From contig NZ_AP018681.1 of the NCBI RefSeq assembly GCF_002218025.2, forward strand, positions 868,001-932,000: a stretch of DNA of 64,000 bases. Reading direction: 5' to 3'. Positions 19,849-28,858 of this stretch are shown here, in pieces; positions within the stretch are counted from its first letter, which is position 1, and each line of letters starts with the position of its first letter. The position numbers and the translations under genes were made by a program. The notes below the pieces were generated by a model. It saw only the letters and a program-made list of their open reading frames with translations. It did not search any database and had not been told where the DNA came from. This stretch comes from Vibrio casei (lineage in GTDB: Bacteria; Pseudomonadota; Gammaproteobacteria; Enterobacterales; Vibrionaceae).

Positions 19849-21300
19849 ATGTTTATCGGTATCGACTTAGGAACATCAGGCGTCAAAGTAATTTTACTTA
19901 GCGTGGAAGGACATATTCTCAACACTCAGCAAGAATCACTGACCATTTCCCGTCCGCATCCACTTTGGTCGGAACAAAACCCTGAACATTGGTGGCAAGC
20001 GACCCAAACAGCCCTAGATAAAATGAGCCAGCAACAAGACTTATCAGGCGTTAAAGCAATAGGCTTATCTGGCCAAATGCATGGAGCAACGTTACTGGAT
20101 CGCAATGGTGACATCATTCGCCCGGCTATTTTATGGAATGATGGACGTTGTGAAAAACAATGTAAAACGCTCGAAAAAATGGTGCCCAACAGCCGTCAGA
20201 TCACGGGGAATATCATGATGCCCGGCTTTACCGCCCCTAAAATAAAGTGGCTACAAGAGCATGAACCTGAGAACTTTGCTCGTATTGATAAAGTGCTGCT
20301 GCCAAAAGATTATCTTCGTTACAAATTGTGCGGCCAGTTTGCTTCTGATATGTCCGATTCAGCAGGAACCATGTGGCTTGATGTTGAAAAGCGTGATTGG
20401 GATGATGGCCTCCTAAGTGCAACCGGCTTAGATCGTCAGCATATGCCAGATTTATATGAAGGAAATGAGATCACAGGAAACCTGTACTCGAAACTTGCTA
20501 ATCACTGGGGAATGCCGACAGTACCTATTGTCGCGGGTGCCGGTGATAACGCCGCTGGCGCAGTTGGTGTTGGGATTACTAAACCTGGCCAAGCAATGCT
20601 TTCTTTAGGCACTTCTGGTGTATACTTTGCCGCAAGTAAGGGCTTTATCTCTAATCCAGACTCTGCGCTTCATAGCTTTTGTCATGCATTGCCGCATACT
20701 TGGCACACCATGTCGGTCATCCTCAGCGCTGCCTCTTGTCTTGATTGGGTGGTAAAACTGACGAATACCGCCGATGTTCCGACTCTCCTAAAAAATGTTG
20801 AGCAACACGCTAACCGTGACTCCGAAGTGATCTTTTTACCCTACCTGTCCGGTGAGCGGACACCGCATAACGATCCAAATGCCAAAGGCGTATTCTTTGG
20901 GATGACGCATGAGACGACCAGTAGCGAGCTAGGCTTAGCCGTTTTAGAGGGGATTGGCTTTGCGTTTGCCGATGGCTTTGATGCGCTGCACGTAACGGAA
21001 TTCGTACCAGAAGAAGTATGCCTGATTGGTGGTGGTGCTCGCAGTGCTTACTGGCGTCAAATGCTTGCAGACATTACCGGTATGACATTAGTATTCAGAG
21101 AAGGTGGTGATGTCGGTCCAGCGCTTGGTGCGGCACGTTTAGCCCAACTTGCAGTCACACCGAATGCGGATATTGACGCTATTTGCCCCGTTCCTGCATT
21201 GGTGGAAACTCACCATTCAGATCCGGAAAAATATCAGAACTACCAAGCCAAACGGGAGAAATTCCAACAACTTTATTTTCAGCTCAAAGGTTTATTTTGA
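19849..21300 (+). CDS. xylB: Xylulokinase XylB
   Basis: Phosphorylates D-xylulose to xylulose-5-phosphate. FGGY-family kinase of 483 residues: N-terminal ATP-binding motif GIDLGTSGVKV, substrate motif GLSGQMHGA near 75, GAGDNAAGAVGVG near 225, and C-terminal LSGERTPHNDPNAKG and CLIGGGARSAYWRQML. AAAGGATAGAATT precedes the ATG. Unusually, xylB is separated from xylA by the oppositely oriented GH3 and xylE genes. Confidence 0.95.
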   Translation: MFIGIDLGTSGVKVILLSVEGHILNTQQESLTISRPHPLWSEQNPEHWWQATQTALDKMSQQQDLSGVKAIGLSGQMHGATLLDRNGDIIRPAILWNDGRCEKQCKTLEKMVPNSRQITGNIMMPGFTAPKIKWLQEHEPENFARIDKVLLPKDYLRYKLCGQFASDMSDSAGTMWLDVEKRDWDDGLLSATGLDRQHMPDLYEGNEITGNLYSKLANHWGMPTVPIVAGAGDNAAGAVGVGITKPGQAMLSLGTSGVYFAASKGFISNPDSALHSFCHALPHTWHTMSVILSAASCLDWVVKLTNTADVPTLLKNVEQHANRDSEVIFLPYLSGERTPHNDPNAKGVFFGMTHETTSSELGLAVLEGIGFAFADGFDALHVTEFVPEEVCLIGGGARSAYWRQMLADITGMTLVFREGGDVGPALGAARLAQLAVTPNADIDAICPVPALVETHHSDPEKYQNYQAKREKFQQLYFQLKGLF

Positions 21301-21360
21301 TCGTTTACGATATTAATTAACTCACATAGCGCTGAGACTTTGATTTTACTTATAACAAAA

Positions 21361-21384
21361 AACGGAACTCAATTGAGTCCCGTT
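21361..21384. terminator. Bidirectional terminator between xylB and GH3 gene
   Basis: AACGGAACTC, AATT, GAGTCCCGTT form a stem of about 9-10 bp with one bulge, flanked by A-run on the left and TTTATTTTT on the right. It separates convergent genes and can serve both. Confidence 0.7.
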
Positions 21385-21402
21385 TATTTTTAAGTTAAAT
21401 CG

Positions 21403-23769
21403 TTAATCTTGATTGTAGTAAGAATGACACAACATATTCCAGTGCTGAGGTAGAACACGATTGTTTCCGACAACATTAACGGTTTGCGTAAAGGCAATAT
21501 CGGTTGCGGATTGACCAATCATAATATCGAACTCCCCCGCTTCAACCACACGCTGATGCGCTGAATTTGTAAAGTTCAACATATCTACTGGTAACTCAAA
21601 TATCACGGTTGTCACCGCACCAGCCGCTAACTCAACACGCTGGAAACCTTTTAGTTCGCGGATAGGTCGCACTAAAGAGCACAATTTATCTTTGATATAA
21701 AGCTGCACGACTTCACAACCGGCCTGAGTACCTGTGTTTTCAATTTTAACGGATACTTTAATCACACCATCTTCGATTGCCACTTGCTGCTCGTCTATCT
21801 GCATATTGCGGTAAGCAAAATCGGTATACGTCAGGCCATAGCCAAAGTTATATTTAGAACCAAAGTGATAAGCGATGGGAGTACCACCACTTTTTAACTT
21901 ATGGTTGTAATAATAAGGTACCGCACCAGCATTTTTAGGAATAGATAACGTTAGACGACCTGAAGGTGCTTGATTACCTGCAATAATATCGGCAATCGCT
22001 CTTGCGCCTTCTTGCCCCGGAGCCCAACCAAATAAAACCGCAGCGGCTTTTTCTTCTGCGCCATTTAAGTTATATGGACGACCACCGGTCACCAAAATGA
22101 TCACAGGCTTACCCGTGGCAATCGCTTTTTCAATCAATTGTTGCTGCATACCGGGCAGATTTAAGCTGTCGGTATCTGAACCTTCGCCTACCGTACCAGT
22201 TTGGAATAAACCAGCCAAATCACCGACACACACAATTGCCACATCCGCTTGCTCAATGGTCTCCATCGCTTGCTGAATTTGGCTAGTATCTTGTGATACT
22301 GGCGAAGTCATAGTTTGATTCATCGCTAAATCAACATCACCTGGGAAGACTGGTGCATTAGCATGGCGCTCAGTTAAAATATCGCAGCCTTTGCTATACA
22401 CCACCTCAGTAAACTCATTTTGCAACGCTTCTAAAATCGTCGGACACACTGTGTCGCTATTATCGATGCTGCTTAAAATTAAGTGTACTGGGAAGCTATA
22501 ACCGCCCAGTAGTGCCAATTGATCATCAGCGGTTGGCCCCACGACAGCTAATTTTTGTCGCTTGTTCAAAGGCAATGTGCCGTTATTTTCCAGCATCACG
22601 ACGGATTGCAGCGCCACTTGATAGGCCAGCTCTTTGGCTTTTTCGCTTTGTAGATCAATCGATGATTCATCGCAATATAGGTTTTCGAATAAGCCCATAT
22701 CAAATTTCACTTTCAAAATTCGAGCCACAATTTCATCAATTTTCTGCTCACTGATCAGCCCTCTTTCCAATGCAGACATCAGCTGGCTAGAGCATGCATC
22801 ATCCGGTAATTCAATATCCAAACCTGCGTTAAAGGCTAAGGCCGCGGCTTCTGCTTTATCTGCGGCAATACCATGATGGCTTGCCAGTAATTCAACACCG
22901 CCGTAATCGGCCACAATCAGACCATCAAAGCCCCATTGTTCGCGAAGCACTTCCGTTAACAAATGGTGTGATGCGTGGCAGGCTTCATTATCAATATCAT
23001 GATAAGCAGGCATTAACGAACCAGCGTTGCCAAGCTTTACCGCCATTTCAAACGGCAACATAAAAGTATCGTTGAGCTCTTTAAAACCAAGATGAACAGG
23101 AGCATGATTACGCGCGCCTTCACTAAACGAATGTCCAACATAGTGCTTTAAGGTGGCAAGAAGATCGCGCTTCTCCCCTTGCAAACCTTTGACATATTCG
23201 GTGGCTAATACCCCAACATGATAAGGATCTTCCCCCAACGTTTCTTCGGTTCTTCCCCAACGGACATCCCGTGACACATCTAATACAGGCGCAAGACCAT
23301 GATGCGCCCCGACTCGGCGAACTTGTTGACCAATCACCTCGGCCATATCATGAATCAATTTGGGGTTCCAAGTATGACCATAGTTCAATGATGATGGAAA
23401 CAGAGTGGCATCTTTTGCCATCAAGCCAACGAGGCACTCTTCATGAGACATTGCCGGAATACCCAAGCGAGTCTCTTCGACCAAGTATTTTTGCAATTGA
23501 TTAAGCGCAGCCACCCCATCATTAGGGGAAATAACTTGAGTTCCAAGTGGGCGAGTGATCTGTCCTAAACCATGCTTTAAACGCTCATTAATCGGTTTTC
23601 GAGCATCCTGCCCGCCCATTTCTAGTTCACGATCTTGATGCTCACCATCGGGATTCAAAATTAGCCATTGTGCACCAAGCTGAGCAATCTTCTCCTCAAG
23701 CGTCATTTGTGCCAATAAATCCTCAACACGCTGTTGAACCGAACAATTTGGGTTTTGATAAATTTCCAT
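21403..23769 (-). CDS. Glycoside hydrolase family 3, probable intracellular beta-xylosidase
   Basis: A 788-residue GH3 enzyme without signal peptide, so cytoplasmic. The N-terminal GH3 barrel has HEECLVGLMAKDATLFP, LKHYVGHSFSEGARNH and the nucleophile Asp in LIVADYGGVELL (near 290). The C-terminal GH3 domain (about 390-620) includes GEGSDTDSLNLPGMQQ, and a fibronectin III-like domain ends the protein (VQLYIKDKLCSLVRPIRELKGF). The link with xylE and xylA favours beta-xylosidase; beta-glucosidase activity cannot be excluded. It lies 58 nt after xylE in the same unit. Confidence 0.88.
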   Translation of the reverse strand: MEIYQNPNCSVQQRVEDLLAQMTLEEKIAQLGAQWLILNPDGEHQDRELEMGGQDARKPINERLKHGLGQITRPLGTQVISPNDGVAALNQLQKYLVEETRLGIPAMSHEECLVGLMAKDATLFPSSLNYGHTWNPKLIHDMAEVIGQQVRRVGAHHGLAPVLDVSRDVRWGRTEETLGEDPYHVGVLATEYVKGLQGEKRDLLATLKHYVGHSFSEGARNHAPVHLGFKELNDTFMLPFEMAVKLGNAGSLMPAYHDIDNEACHASHHLLTEVLREQWGFDGLIVADYGGVELLASHHGIAADKAEAAALAFNAGLDIELPDDACSSQLMSALERGLISEQKIDEIVARILKVKFDMGLFENLYCDESSIDLQSEKAKELAYQVALQSVVMLENNGTLPLNKRQKLAVVGPTADDQLALLGGYSFPVHLILSSIDNSDTVCPTILEALQNEFTEVVYSKGCDILTERHANAPVFPGDVDLAMNQTMTSPVSQDTSQIQQAMETIEQADVAIVCVGDLAGLFQTGTVGEGSDTDSLNLPGMQQQLIEKAIATGKPVIILVTGGRPYNLNGAEEKAAAVLFGWAPGQEGARAIADIIAGNQAPSGRLTLSIPKNAGAVPYYYNHKLKSGGTPIAYHFGSKYNFGYGLTYTDFAYRNMQIDEQQVAIEDGVIKVSVKIENTGTQAGCEVVQLYIKDKLCSLVRPIRELKGFQRVELAAGAVTTVIFELPVDMLNFTNSAHQRVVEAGEFDIMIGQSATDIAFTQTVNVVGNNRVLPQHWNMLCHSYYNQD

Positions 23770-23827
23770 ATAATTACCTTTTAAAAATAATAAAGCTCCT
23801 CATGCAACGAGCTTTCATGTCTTAACT

Positions 23828-25252
23828 TTACATGTTAGGTGCTTTGTTCAATGACTGGCTTTTACCATCTTCATCCCACAGCTTTTCTAATTCTTCCAGC
23901 GTTTTCCCTTTCGTTTCAGGGATCCAGCGGTAAACGAAATACACAGTAACGATCGCCATCACACCATAGAGCCAGAACGGAAAGCCTCCATTAAACTCTT
24001 GATATAAATAGCTTGTTTGGGCATTCATCATCGGGAAGGTTTGTGACACCAGAAAGTTAGCAAGCCATTGAGCAAAAACAGCAATAGAAAGCGCTTTAGA
24101 ACGAACGGCGTTAGGAAATATTTCGGATAAAAGTACCCAAGTGACAGGCCCAAGAGAAAGGGCAAAAGCCGCAATATAAAGCAGCATGAAGAACAATAGA
24201 TAACCACCTATCGCATCTAAATAAGCCGCGGTACCGATTGCCAACATGCTCACTGCCATGGCAGCAGCACCAGCCATCATTAGTGGCTTACGACCAAATT
24301 TATCTACGCTATAAATAGCAATCACAGTGAAGGTCAAATTGACTGCTCCAATCAAAACGGTTTGCAGTAAAGCAATGTCTGTGGACGACGAACTAAAGCT
24401 TTTTAAGATAGTGGGTGCGTAATATAAGAAAACATTAATGCCTGTGATCTGCTGCAAGACACTTAAACCTATCCCTAAAATCAAAATAGGTAACATCGCT
24501 TTAGAAAATGGACTAACCGCAACACCTTTATTTGAAAGTGAGTCTTCGATTTCTTTCCACTGTTTATCAAAATCATCCCTTTTATTGAACGAAGCAATTA
24601 ATTTTCTCGCCTCCGTCATTCTACCCTTCATCGCCAACCAGCGAGGGGTTTCTGGAACGCCCAACAAAAGTATGAAGAATAAAACAGCAGGTAAACATTC
24701 TGAGGCAAACATATAACGCCAGCCAACCGTATGTAACCAATCATCATTCCCTAATAAAGCGATGCCATAATTTACAAAGTAGACAATCAGCATGCCGAAA
24801 ATGATCGCAAACTGATTACAAGAAACTAGACTACCTCGCTTACTAGGCGGAGCAATTTCAGCGATATACATGGGAGAAACCATTGATGCAATACCAACAC
24901 CAACACCACCAAGAATACGATAAAAAATAAAGCTGGAATAAGTACTATCAGTGACCCAATTCAACGTTTCAGGCACCGCAGAACCGACAGCAGAAATAAA
25001 AAATAAAATAGCAGAAAAAATCAAAGCCGTACGTCTTCCATATTGCTCACTAATATTTCCTGCCATGATCGAGCCAAGAACGCATCCGATTAATGCCGAT
25101 GAAGCTGCAAACCCTAATTCAGCTGGAGATAATTCGAAATAGACTTGTAAAGAATCGGCCGCCCCAGAAATTACTGCGGTATCATAACCAAATAATAACC
25201 CGCCTAAAGCAACAGCAATGGTTATTTGAAATATATTTTTTTTATTTATCAT
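23828..25252 (-). CDS. xylE: D-xylose:proton symporter XylE (MFS sugar porter)
   Basis: Inner-membrane sugar porter with 12 membrane segments and 474 residues. Sugar porter signatures are GYDTAVISGA in helix 1, GRRTAL after helix 2, RILGGVGVGIASM in helix 4, PETPRWL mid-protein and PETKGKTLEELE at the C-terminus. It is promoter-proximal in the xylE-GH3 unit and divergent from xylA. E. coli XylE-type xylose uptake is the most likely role, by context and sequence type. Confidence 0.87.
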   Translation of the reverse strand: MINKKNIFQITIAVALGGLLFGYDTAVISGAADSLQVYFELSPAELGFAASSALIGCVLGSIMAGNISEQYGRRTALIFSAILFFISAVGSAVPETLNWVTDSTYSSFIFYRILGGVGVGIASMVSPMYIAEIAPPSKRGSLVSCNQFAIIFGMLIVYFVNYGIALLGNDDWLHTVGWRYMFASECLPAVLFFILLLGVPETPRWLAMKGRMTEARKLIASFNKRDDFDKQWKEIEDSLSNKGVAVSPFSKAMLPILILGIGLSVLQQITGINVFLYYAPTILKSFSSSSTDIALLQTVLIGAVNLTFTVIAIYSVDKFGRKPLMMAGAAAMAVSMLAIGTAAYLDAIGGYLLFFMLLYIAAFALSLGPVTWVLLSEIFPNAVRSKALSIAVFAQWLANFLVSQTFPMMNAQTSYLYQEFNGGFPFWLYGVMAIVTVYFVYRWIPETKGKTLEELEKLWDEDGKSQSLNKAPNM

Positions 25253-25623
25253 AATTTACATCCACTTAATAAATACTCAATTAACAAATTAAAATAAATT
25301 AATTATGAAAATATGAAAGACTAATAAAATAACGAGGCTATTTTTCACATACGAAGGAAAAAGATAATATTACGCAATATGATATACAGATTACTTTATT
25401 TCGCATTTGAGAGGTTAACTACATAAAGCACCCCAATCTAGCGTGAGATCACACAAGTAATAAAATATTGGTGAAACCATGAAACATGGCAATATAAAGG
25501 CAATATTGAGATACAAAGCACAATAAACAAATAGATGAATTTGATTATTAAATTTCATAATTGAGCAAATGAAGATATGCAGCAATGATTCATTCACACC
25601 AACATAAACACGGAATGGAAATC
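25253..25623. promoter_or_regulatory. Divergent control region xylE/xylA
   Basis: A 371-bp AT-rich gap between the xylE and xylA starts with no gene. XylR sites are expected here, but I could not delimit them by eye. A TCACA word occurs in a TTTTTCACATA stretch near 25344, without a convincing partner half-site for CRP. Confidence 0.4.
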
Positions 25624-26943
25624 ATGACTGAATATTTTAAAAATGTAGCGCCCGTTAAGTTTGAAGGTAGTGAAACCACAAACTCTTTTGCTTTCCGTCA
25701 TTACGACGCAGACAAAATGATTTTAGGCAAATCGATGAAAGAGCATTTACGATTTGCGGCTTGTTATTGGCATAACTTCTGTTGGCAAGGCCATGATATT
25801 TTTGGTAATCCCGCTTTCGATCGCCCATGGCACCAAGCTGGTGACGCAATGGAAATGGCAAAAATGAAAGCTGACGCTGCTTTCGAATTCTTCAGCAAAC
25901 TAAACGTGCCTTACTACTGCTTCCACGACGTCGACGTTGCGCCAGAAGGCAACTCTATAAAAGAATACGTTAACAACTTTGCAGAAATGGTGGATGTTTT
26001 AGAGCAAAAGCAATCTGAAACAGGACTAAAACTGCTTTGGGGTACGGCTAACGCCTTCTCAAACCCTCGTTATATGGCAGGTGCAGGCACCAACCCTGAT
26101 CCTAAAGTTTTCGCTTATGCGGCAACTCAAGTATTTAATGCGATGGGCGCAACGAAACGCTTAGGTGGCGAAAACTACGTACTATGGGGTGGCCGTGAAG
26201 GTTACGAAACTTTACTCAATACCGATCTTCGCCAAGAGCGTGAGCAACTAGGTCGCTTGATGCAAATGGTGGTGGAACACAAACACAAGATTGGCTTTAA
26301 AGGCACTATCTTAATTGAGCCTAAGCCACAAGAGCCAACTAAACACCAGTATGACTACGACACAGCAACGGTTTATGGTTTCCTAAAAGACTTCGGCCTA
26401 GAAAACGAAATTAAAGTAAACATTGAAGCAAACCACGCAACCCTTGCTGGCCATAGCTTCCAACATGAAGTTGCAACCGCCGCTTCTTTAGGTTTACTTG
26501 GTTCAATCGACGCAAACCGTGGTGACCCACAATTAGGTTGGGATACAGACCAATTCCCGAATAGCGTTGAAGAAAATACCCTAGTTATGTATGAAATCCT
26601 AAAAGCAGGTGGTTTTACGACTGGTGGCTTTAACTTCGATTCACGTGTACGCCGCCCTTCTATTGATGGTGAAGACCTATTCTACGGTCACATTGGTGGT
26701 ATGGACACTATGGCGCTATCACTAGAGCGTGCCGCTAAGATGATTGAAAACGACCAATTGTCTCAAAACATTGCACAACGTTACGCGGGCTGGAATGAAG
26801 ATCTAGGTAAGAAGATCCTAACTGGCGAAATGTCACTTGAAGATGTGGCTAAATATGCAACCGACAACAATATTCAACCGGTTAAACAATCAGACAAACA
26901 AGAATATTTAGAAAACGTTGTAAACAGCTACATCTTTAAATAA
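25624..26943 (+). CDS. xylA: Xylose isomerase XylA
   Basis: Interconverts D-xylose and D-xylulose in the cytoplasm. The protein is 439 residues, closely matching the E. coli enzyme from the start ([32 protein letters not shown]). Active-site regions are [10 protein letters not shown] (catalytic His), [19 protein letters not shown] (metal-binding Glu), [12 protein letters not shown] and [10 protein letters not shown] chose ATG 25624, which gives the family length; upstream in-frame ATGs at 25585 and 25615 would add 13 or 3 residues. It precedes the sugar ABC operon, but repeats and a hairpin lie between. Confidence 0.95.
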   Translation: MTEYFKNVAPVKFEGSETTNSFAFRHYDADKMILGKSMKEHLRFAACYWHNFCWQGHDIFGNPAFDRPWHQAGDAMEMAKMKADAAFEFFSKLNVPYYCFHDVDVAPEGNSIKEYVNNFAEMVDVLEQKQSETGLKLLWGTANAFSNPRYMAGAGTNPDPKVFAYAATQVFNAMGATKRLGGENYVLWGGREGYETLLNTDLRQEREQLGRLMQMVVEHKHKIGFKGTILIEPKPQEPTKHQYDYDTATVYGFLKDFGLENEIKVNIEANHATLAGHSFQHEVATAASLGLLGSIDANRGDPQLGWDTDQFPNSVEENTLVMYEILKAGGFTTGGFNFDSRVRRPSIDGEDLFYGHIGGMDTMALSLERAAKMIENDQLSQNIAQRYAGWNEDLGKKILTGEMSLEDVAKYATDNNIQPVKQSDKQEYLENVVNSYIFK

Positions 26944-26956
26944 TTACACTTAACCT

Positions 26957-26991
26957 AATTGGAGTTGTAGAGTCAATCTACAACTCCAATT
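26957..26991 (+). terminator. Perfect 15-bp hairpin after xylA
   Basis: A 15-bp perfect stem (AATTGGAGTTGTAGA with its complement) around GTCAA begins 13 nt after the xylA stop. Only a short TTATT follows, so termination is likely but not assured. Its left arm resembles the left end of the ERIC repeats (AATTGGAGTTGCAG), so the hairpin may derive from an ERIC end. Confidence 0.55.
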
Positions 26992-27082
26992 ATTAAGTAC
27001 GAATTTAATATAAAGCGTTATTTATATTTTCGCTTATAACAAAAATAAACTCATATTAAATATCACTTTTAATATTTACATA

Positions 27083-27214
27083 AGAAATTGAAGTTGTAGG
27101 AAGGTCACAAACAAAGAGCTTAACCAGCACAGTTTAATTCTATATTAAGTGAACTATGCATTAGGTTTAAAATATGTAGCCAACATGGCTATGACTTCAG
27201 GGACGAAGTATATA
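27083..27214 (+). repeat. Degenerate ERIC-type repeat (tandem copy 1)
   Basis: The left end AATTGAAGTTGTAGGAAGG and the right end CCAACATGGCTATGACTTCA then GGACGAAGTATAT align with ERIC ends at the correct spacing of about 130 bp; the middle is diverged. It abuts a second, shortened copy. Confidence 0.45.
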
Positions 27215-27290
27215 TTCAAAGTAATTGGAATTGCAGTGAGGCGAATGAACACCGTCAATAACACTGTAAGGTCAAGTACGAGGGATATAG
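27215..27290 (+). repeat. Internally deleted ERIC-type repeat (tandem copy 2)
   Basis: It has the ERIC left end AAAGTAATTGGAATTGCAG, then jumps from GTGAGGCGA directly to ATGAACACCGTCAA and the right end GGTCAAGTACGAGGGATAT. Compared with full copies, the central ~50 bp hairpin is missing between two GGCGA words. It lies about 65 bp upstream of the ABC binding-protein gene. Confidence 0.7.
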
Positions 27291-27356
27291 TGATATTTAA
27301 CCGTAGTAATGAGTAATACCACGATTGTATATCCATAATAACGGAGAACATTCCTT

Positions 27357-28652
27357 ATGCCTTACAAACATAATAATAACACTCATACATTGAAAAAAAG
27401 CTGGAAGAAAATAGTCTACCCAGCCGCGATTGCTGCCTCTTTAACTTCTTCTTTCGCCTGGGCTGACACAACCATTCGTATGCTTCACCTTGAAGCTGAT
27501 CCTAAAGTTGTGGCGATTTGGGAGCAAGTAGGTCATGACTACGAGAAGGCCAACCCCGGTCAACACATCAAATGGGAGTATTTAGAAAACGAAGCCTTTA
27601 AACAAAAGCTTCCTACCCTACTTCAATCAGAACAACGCCCAGATATTTTCTATAGCTGGGGTGGTGGTAACTTCCAAACTCGCGTGGATGCGGGTTTACT
27701 AAAAGATGTCACCAAAGAAATGCAAGACATCAAACCTAGATTCTCCGAAGCCAGCTTTAATGCCTATAACTACAAAGGCAAACAGTACGGCCTACCTTAT
27801 ATGGTAAGCCAAGTGGGCTTTTGGTATAACAAGGCACTGTTTGCTAAAGCAGGTGTTGATGCAGAAAAAATCGTTACCTGGGATGACTTCTTAGCAGCCG
27901 TTAAAAAACTACAAGCTGCCGGTATCACACCGATCACAACCGCAGGCGCTGATAAGTGGCCAGTACAATTCTACTGGACATTGTTAACCATGCGTCAAGC
28001 GGGTCAACAAGGTATTCAAGATGCGATTGATAAGAAAGGTCAAGGCTTTGCCAGCGACGATTTCGTAAAAGCAGGTGAAGAACTAAAACGCCTAGTCGAT
28101 CTTAAACCATTCCAGTCAGGTCACCTCGCCGCTTCTTTTGGTAACTCATCAGGTAACTTTGGTGACGGCAAAGCCGCGATGCAGTTAATGGGTGATTGGA
28201 ACTACTTATTCCAAGCTCAGCAATCAATCAGCGGCAAAGGGGTTGTTGATGACAACTTAGGTTGGATGAACTTCCCTGTGCTGAAAAATGGCAAAGGCAA
28301 AGCAACCGATACGTTAGGTGGCATTGCTGGTTGGGTACTCACCTCTGATGCTAGCCCAGAAGCGGTTCAATGGCTGAAATATTTCTCAAACATTGAAATG
28401 CAAAAACATCTCGCCAAGATCAACATGATTATTCCTGTTGTCAAAGGTGCTGATGAAGCCATTGAAAATCCATTCAAAAAACGCATTGCGCAAAATATTG
28501 CCAACTCTACATGGCACCAATTATTTTACGATCAAGCGTTTGGCGCCAATGTAGGTAGTGTCGTCAATGACGTATCCGTCGGTATTGTTAGTGGCCATCT
28601 ATCTCCTCAAGAAGCTGCGGAACAAGTGCAAGAAGCATGGGAATTTGAATAA
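27357..28652 (+). CDS. ABC sugar importer, periplasmic binding protein (family 1)
   Basis: A 431-residue secreted receptor with a signal peptide ending near SFAWA. It is a family 1 extracellular solute-binding protein: DIFYSWGGGNFQTRVDAG, YGLPYMVSQVGFWYNKALF, GITPITTAGADKWP and AAMQLMGDWNY. These are shared with receptors for maltodextrins and xylo- or other oligosaccharides. Context (xylA before, GH43 after) suggests xylo- or arabinoxylo-oligosaccharides. First gene of the operon; an ERIC repeat and a hairpin follow before the permease genes. Confidence 0.85.
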   Translation: MPYKHNNNTHTLKKSWKKIVYPAAIAASLTSSFAWADTTIRMLHLEADPKVVAIWEQVGHDYEKANPGQHIKWEYLENEAFKQKLPTLLQSEQRPDIFYSWGGGNFQTRVDAGLLKDVTKEMQDIKPRFSEASFNAYNYKGKQYGLPYMVSQVGFWYNKALFAKAGVDAEKIVTWDDFLAAVKKLQAAGITPITTAGADKWPVQFYWTLLTMRQAGQQGIQDAIDKKGQGFASDDFVKAGEELKRLVDLKPFQSGHLAASFGNSSGNFGDGKAAMQLMGDWNYLFQAQQSISGKGVVDDNLGWMNFPVLKNGKGKATDTLGGIAGWVLTSDASPEAVQWLKYFSNIEMQKHLAKINMIIPVVKGADEAIENPFKKRIAQNIANSTWHQLFYDQAFGANVGSVVNDVSVGIVSGHLSPQEAAEQVQEAWEFE

Positions 28653-28674
28653 TTCTCCCAACCTTTTCCACTGA

Positions 28675-28804
28675 TATATACCCAGAGTAATTGGAGTTGC
28701 AGTGAGGCGACAAGTGAATGAGGCCCCATGAGCATAGCTTGTCTATTCGATTGGGGCGAATGAGCGCCGTCAACAAAGCTGCAGCTTCAAGTACGAAGGG
28801 CATA
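28675..28804 (+). repeat. Full-length ERIC repeat inside the ABC operon
   Basis: This 130-bp copy runs from TATATACCCAGAGTAATTGG to TCAAGTACGAAGGGCATA, with the central inverted arms GAGGCCCCATGAGCATAGC and GATTGGGGCGAATGAGC. It is about 90 percent identical by eye to the copy at 43337-43464. It lies between the binding-protein stop (28652) and the permease start, so the operon message carries it. Confidence 0.88.
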
Positions 28805-28814
28805 GCCATAAAAT

Positions 28815-28836
28815 ACAGCCAGCTTCGGTTGGCTGT
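28815..28836 (+). promoter_or_regulatory. Intercistronic hairpin after binding-protein gene
   Basis: ACAGCCA and TGGCTGT form a 7-bp stem around GCTTCGGT, followed by a weak T-rich tract. It may attenuate transcription into the permease genes, so that the receptor is made in excess, as is common in ABC importer operons. Confidence 0.5.
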
Positions 28837-28858
28837 TCTAATCTTCTCGAGGCTTGCT

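Noticed and set aside
25440..25456. GTGAGATCACAC in the xylE-xylA gap as a CRP site
   Set aside because: The two half-sites overlap instead of being spaced by six bases.
28718..28858. Upstream extension of the MalF-like permease frame
   Set aside because: The extra 47 codons are ERIC repeat sequence read in frame. The real start at 28859 has a ribosome site and gives a normal permease N-terminus.
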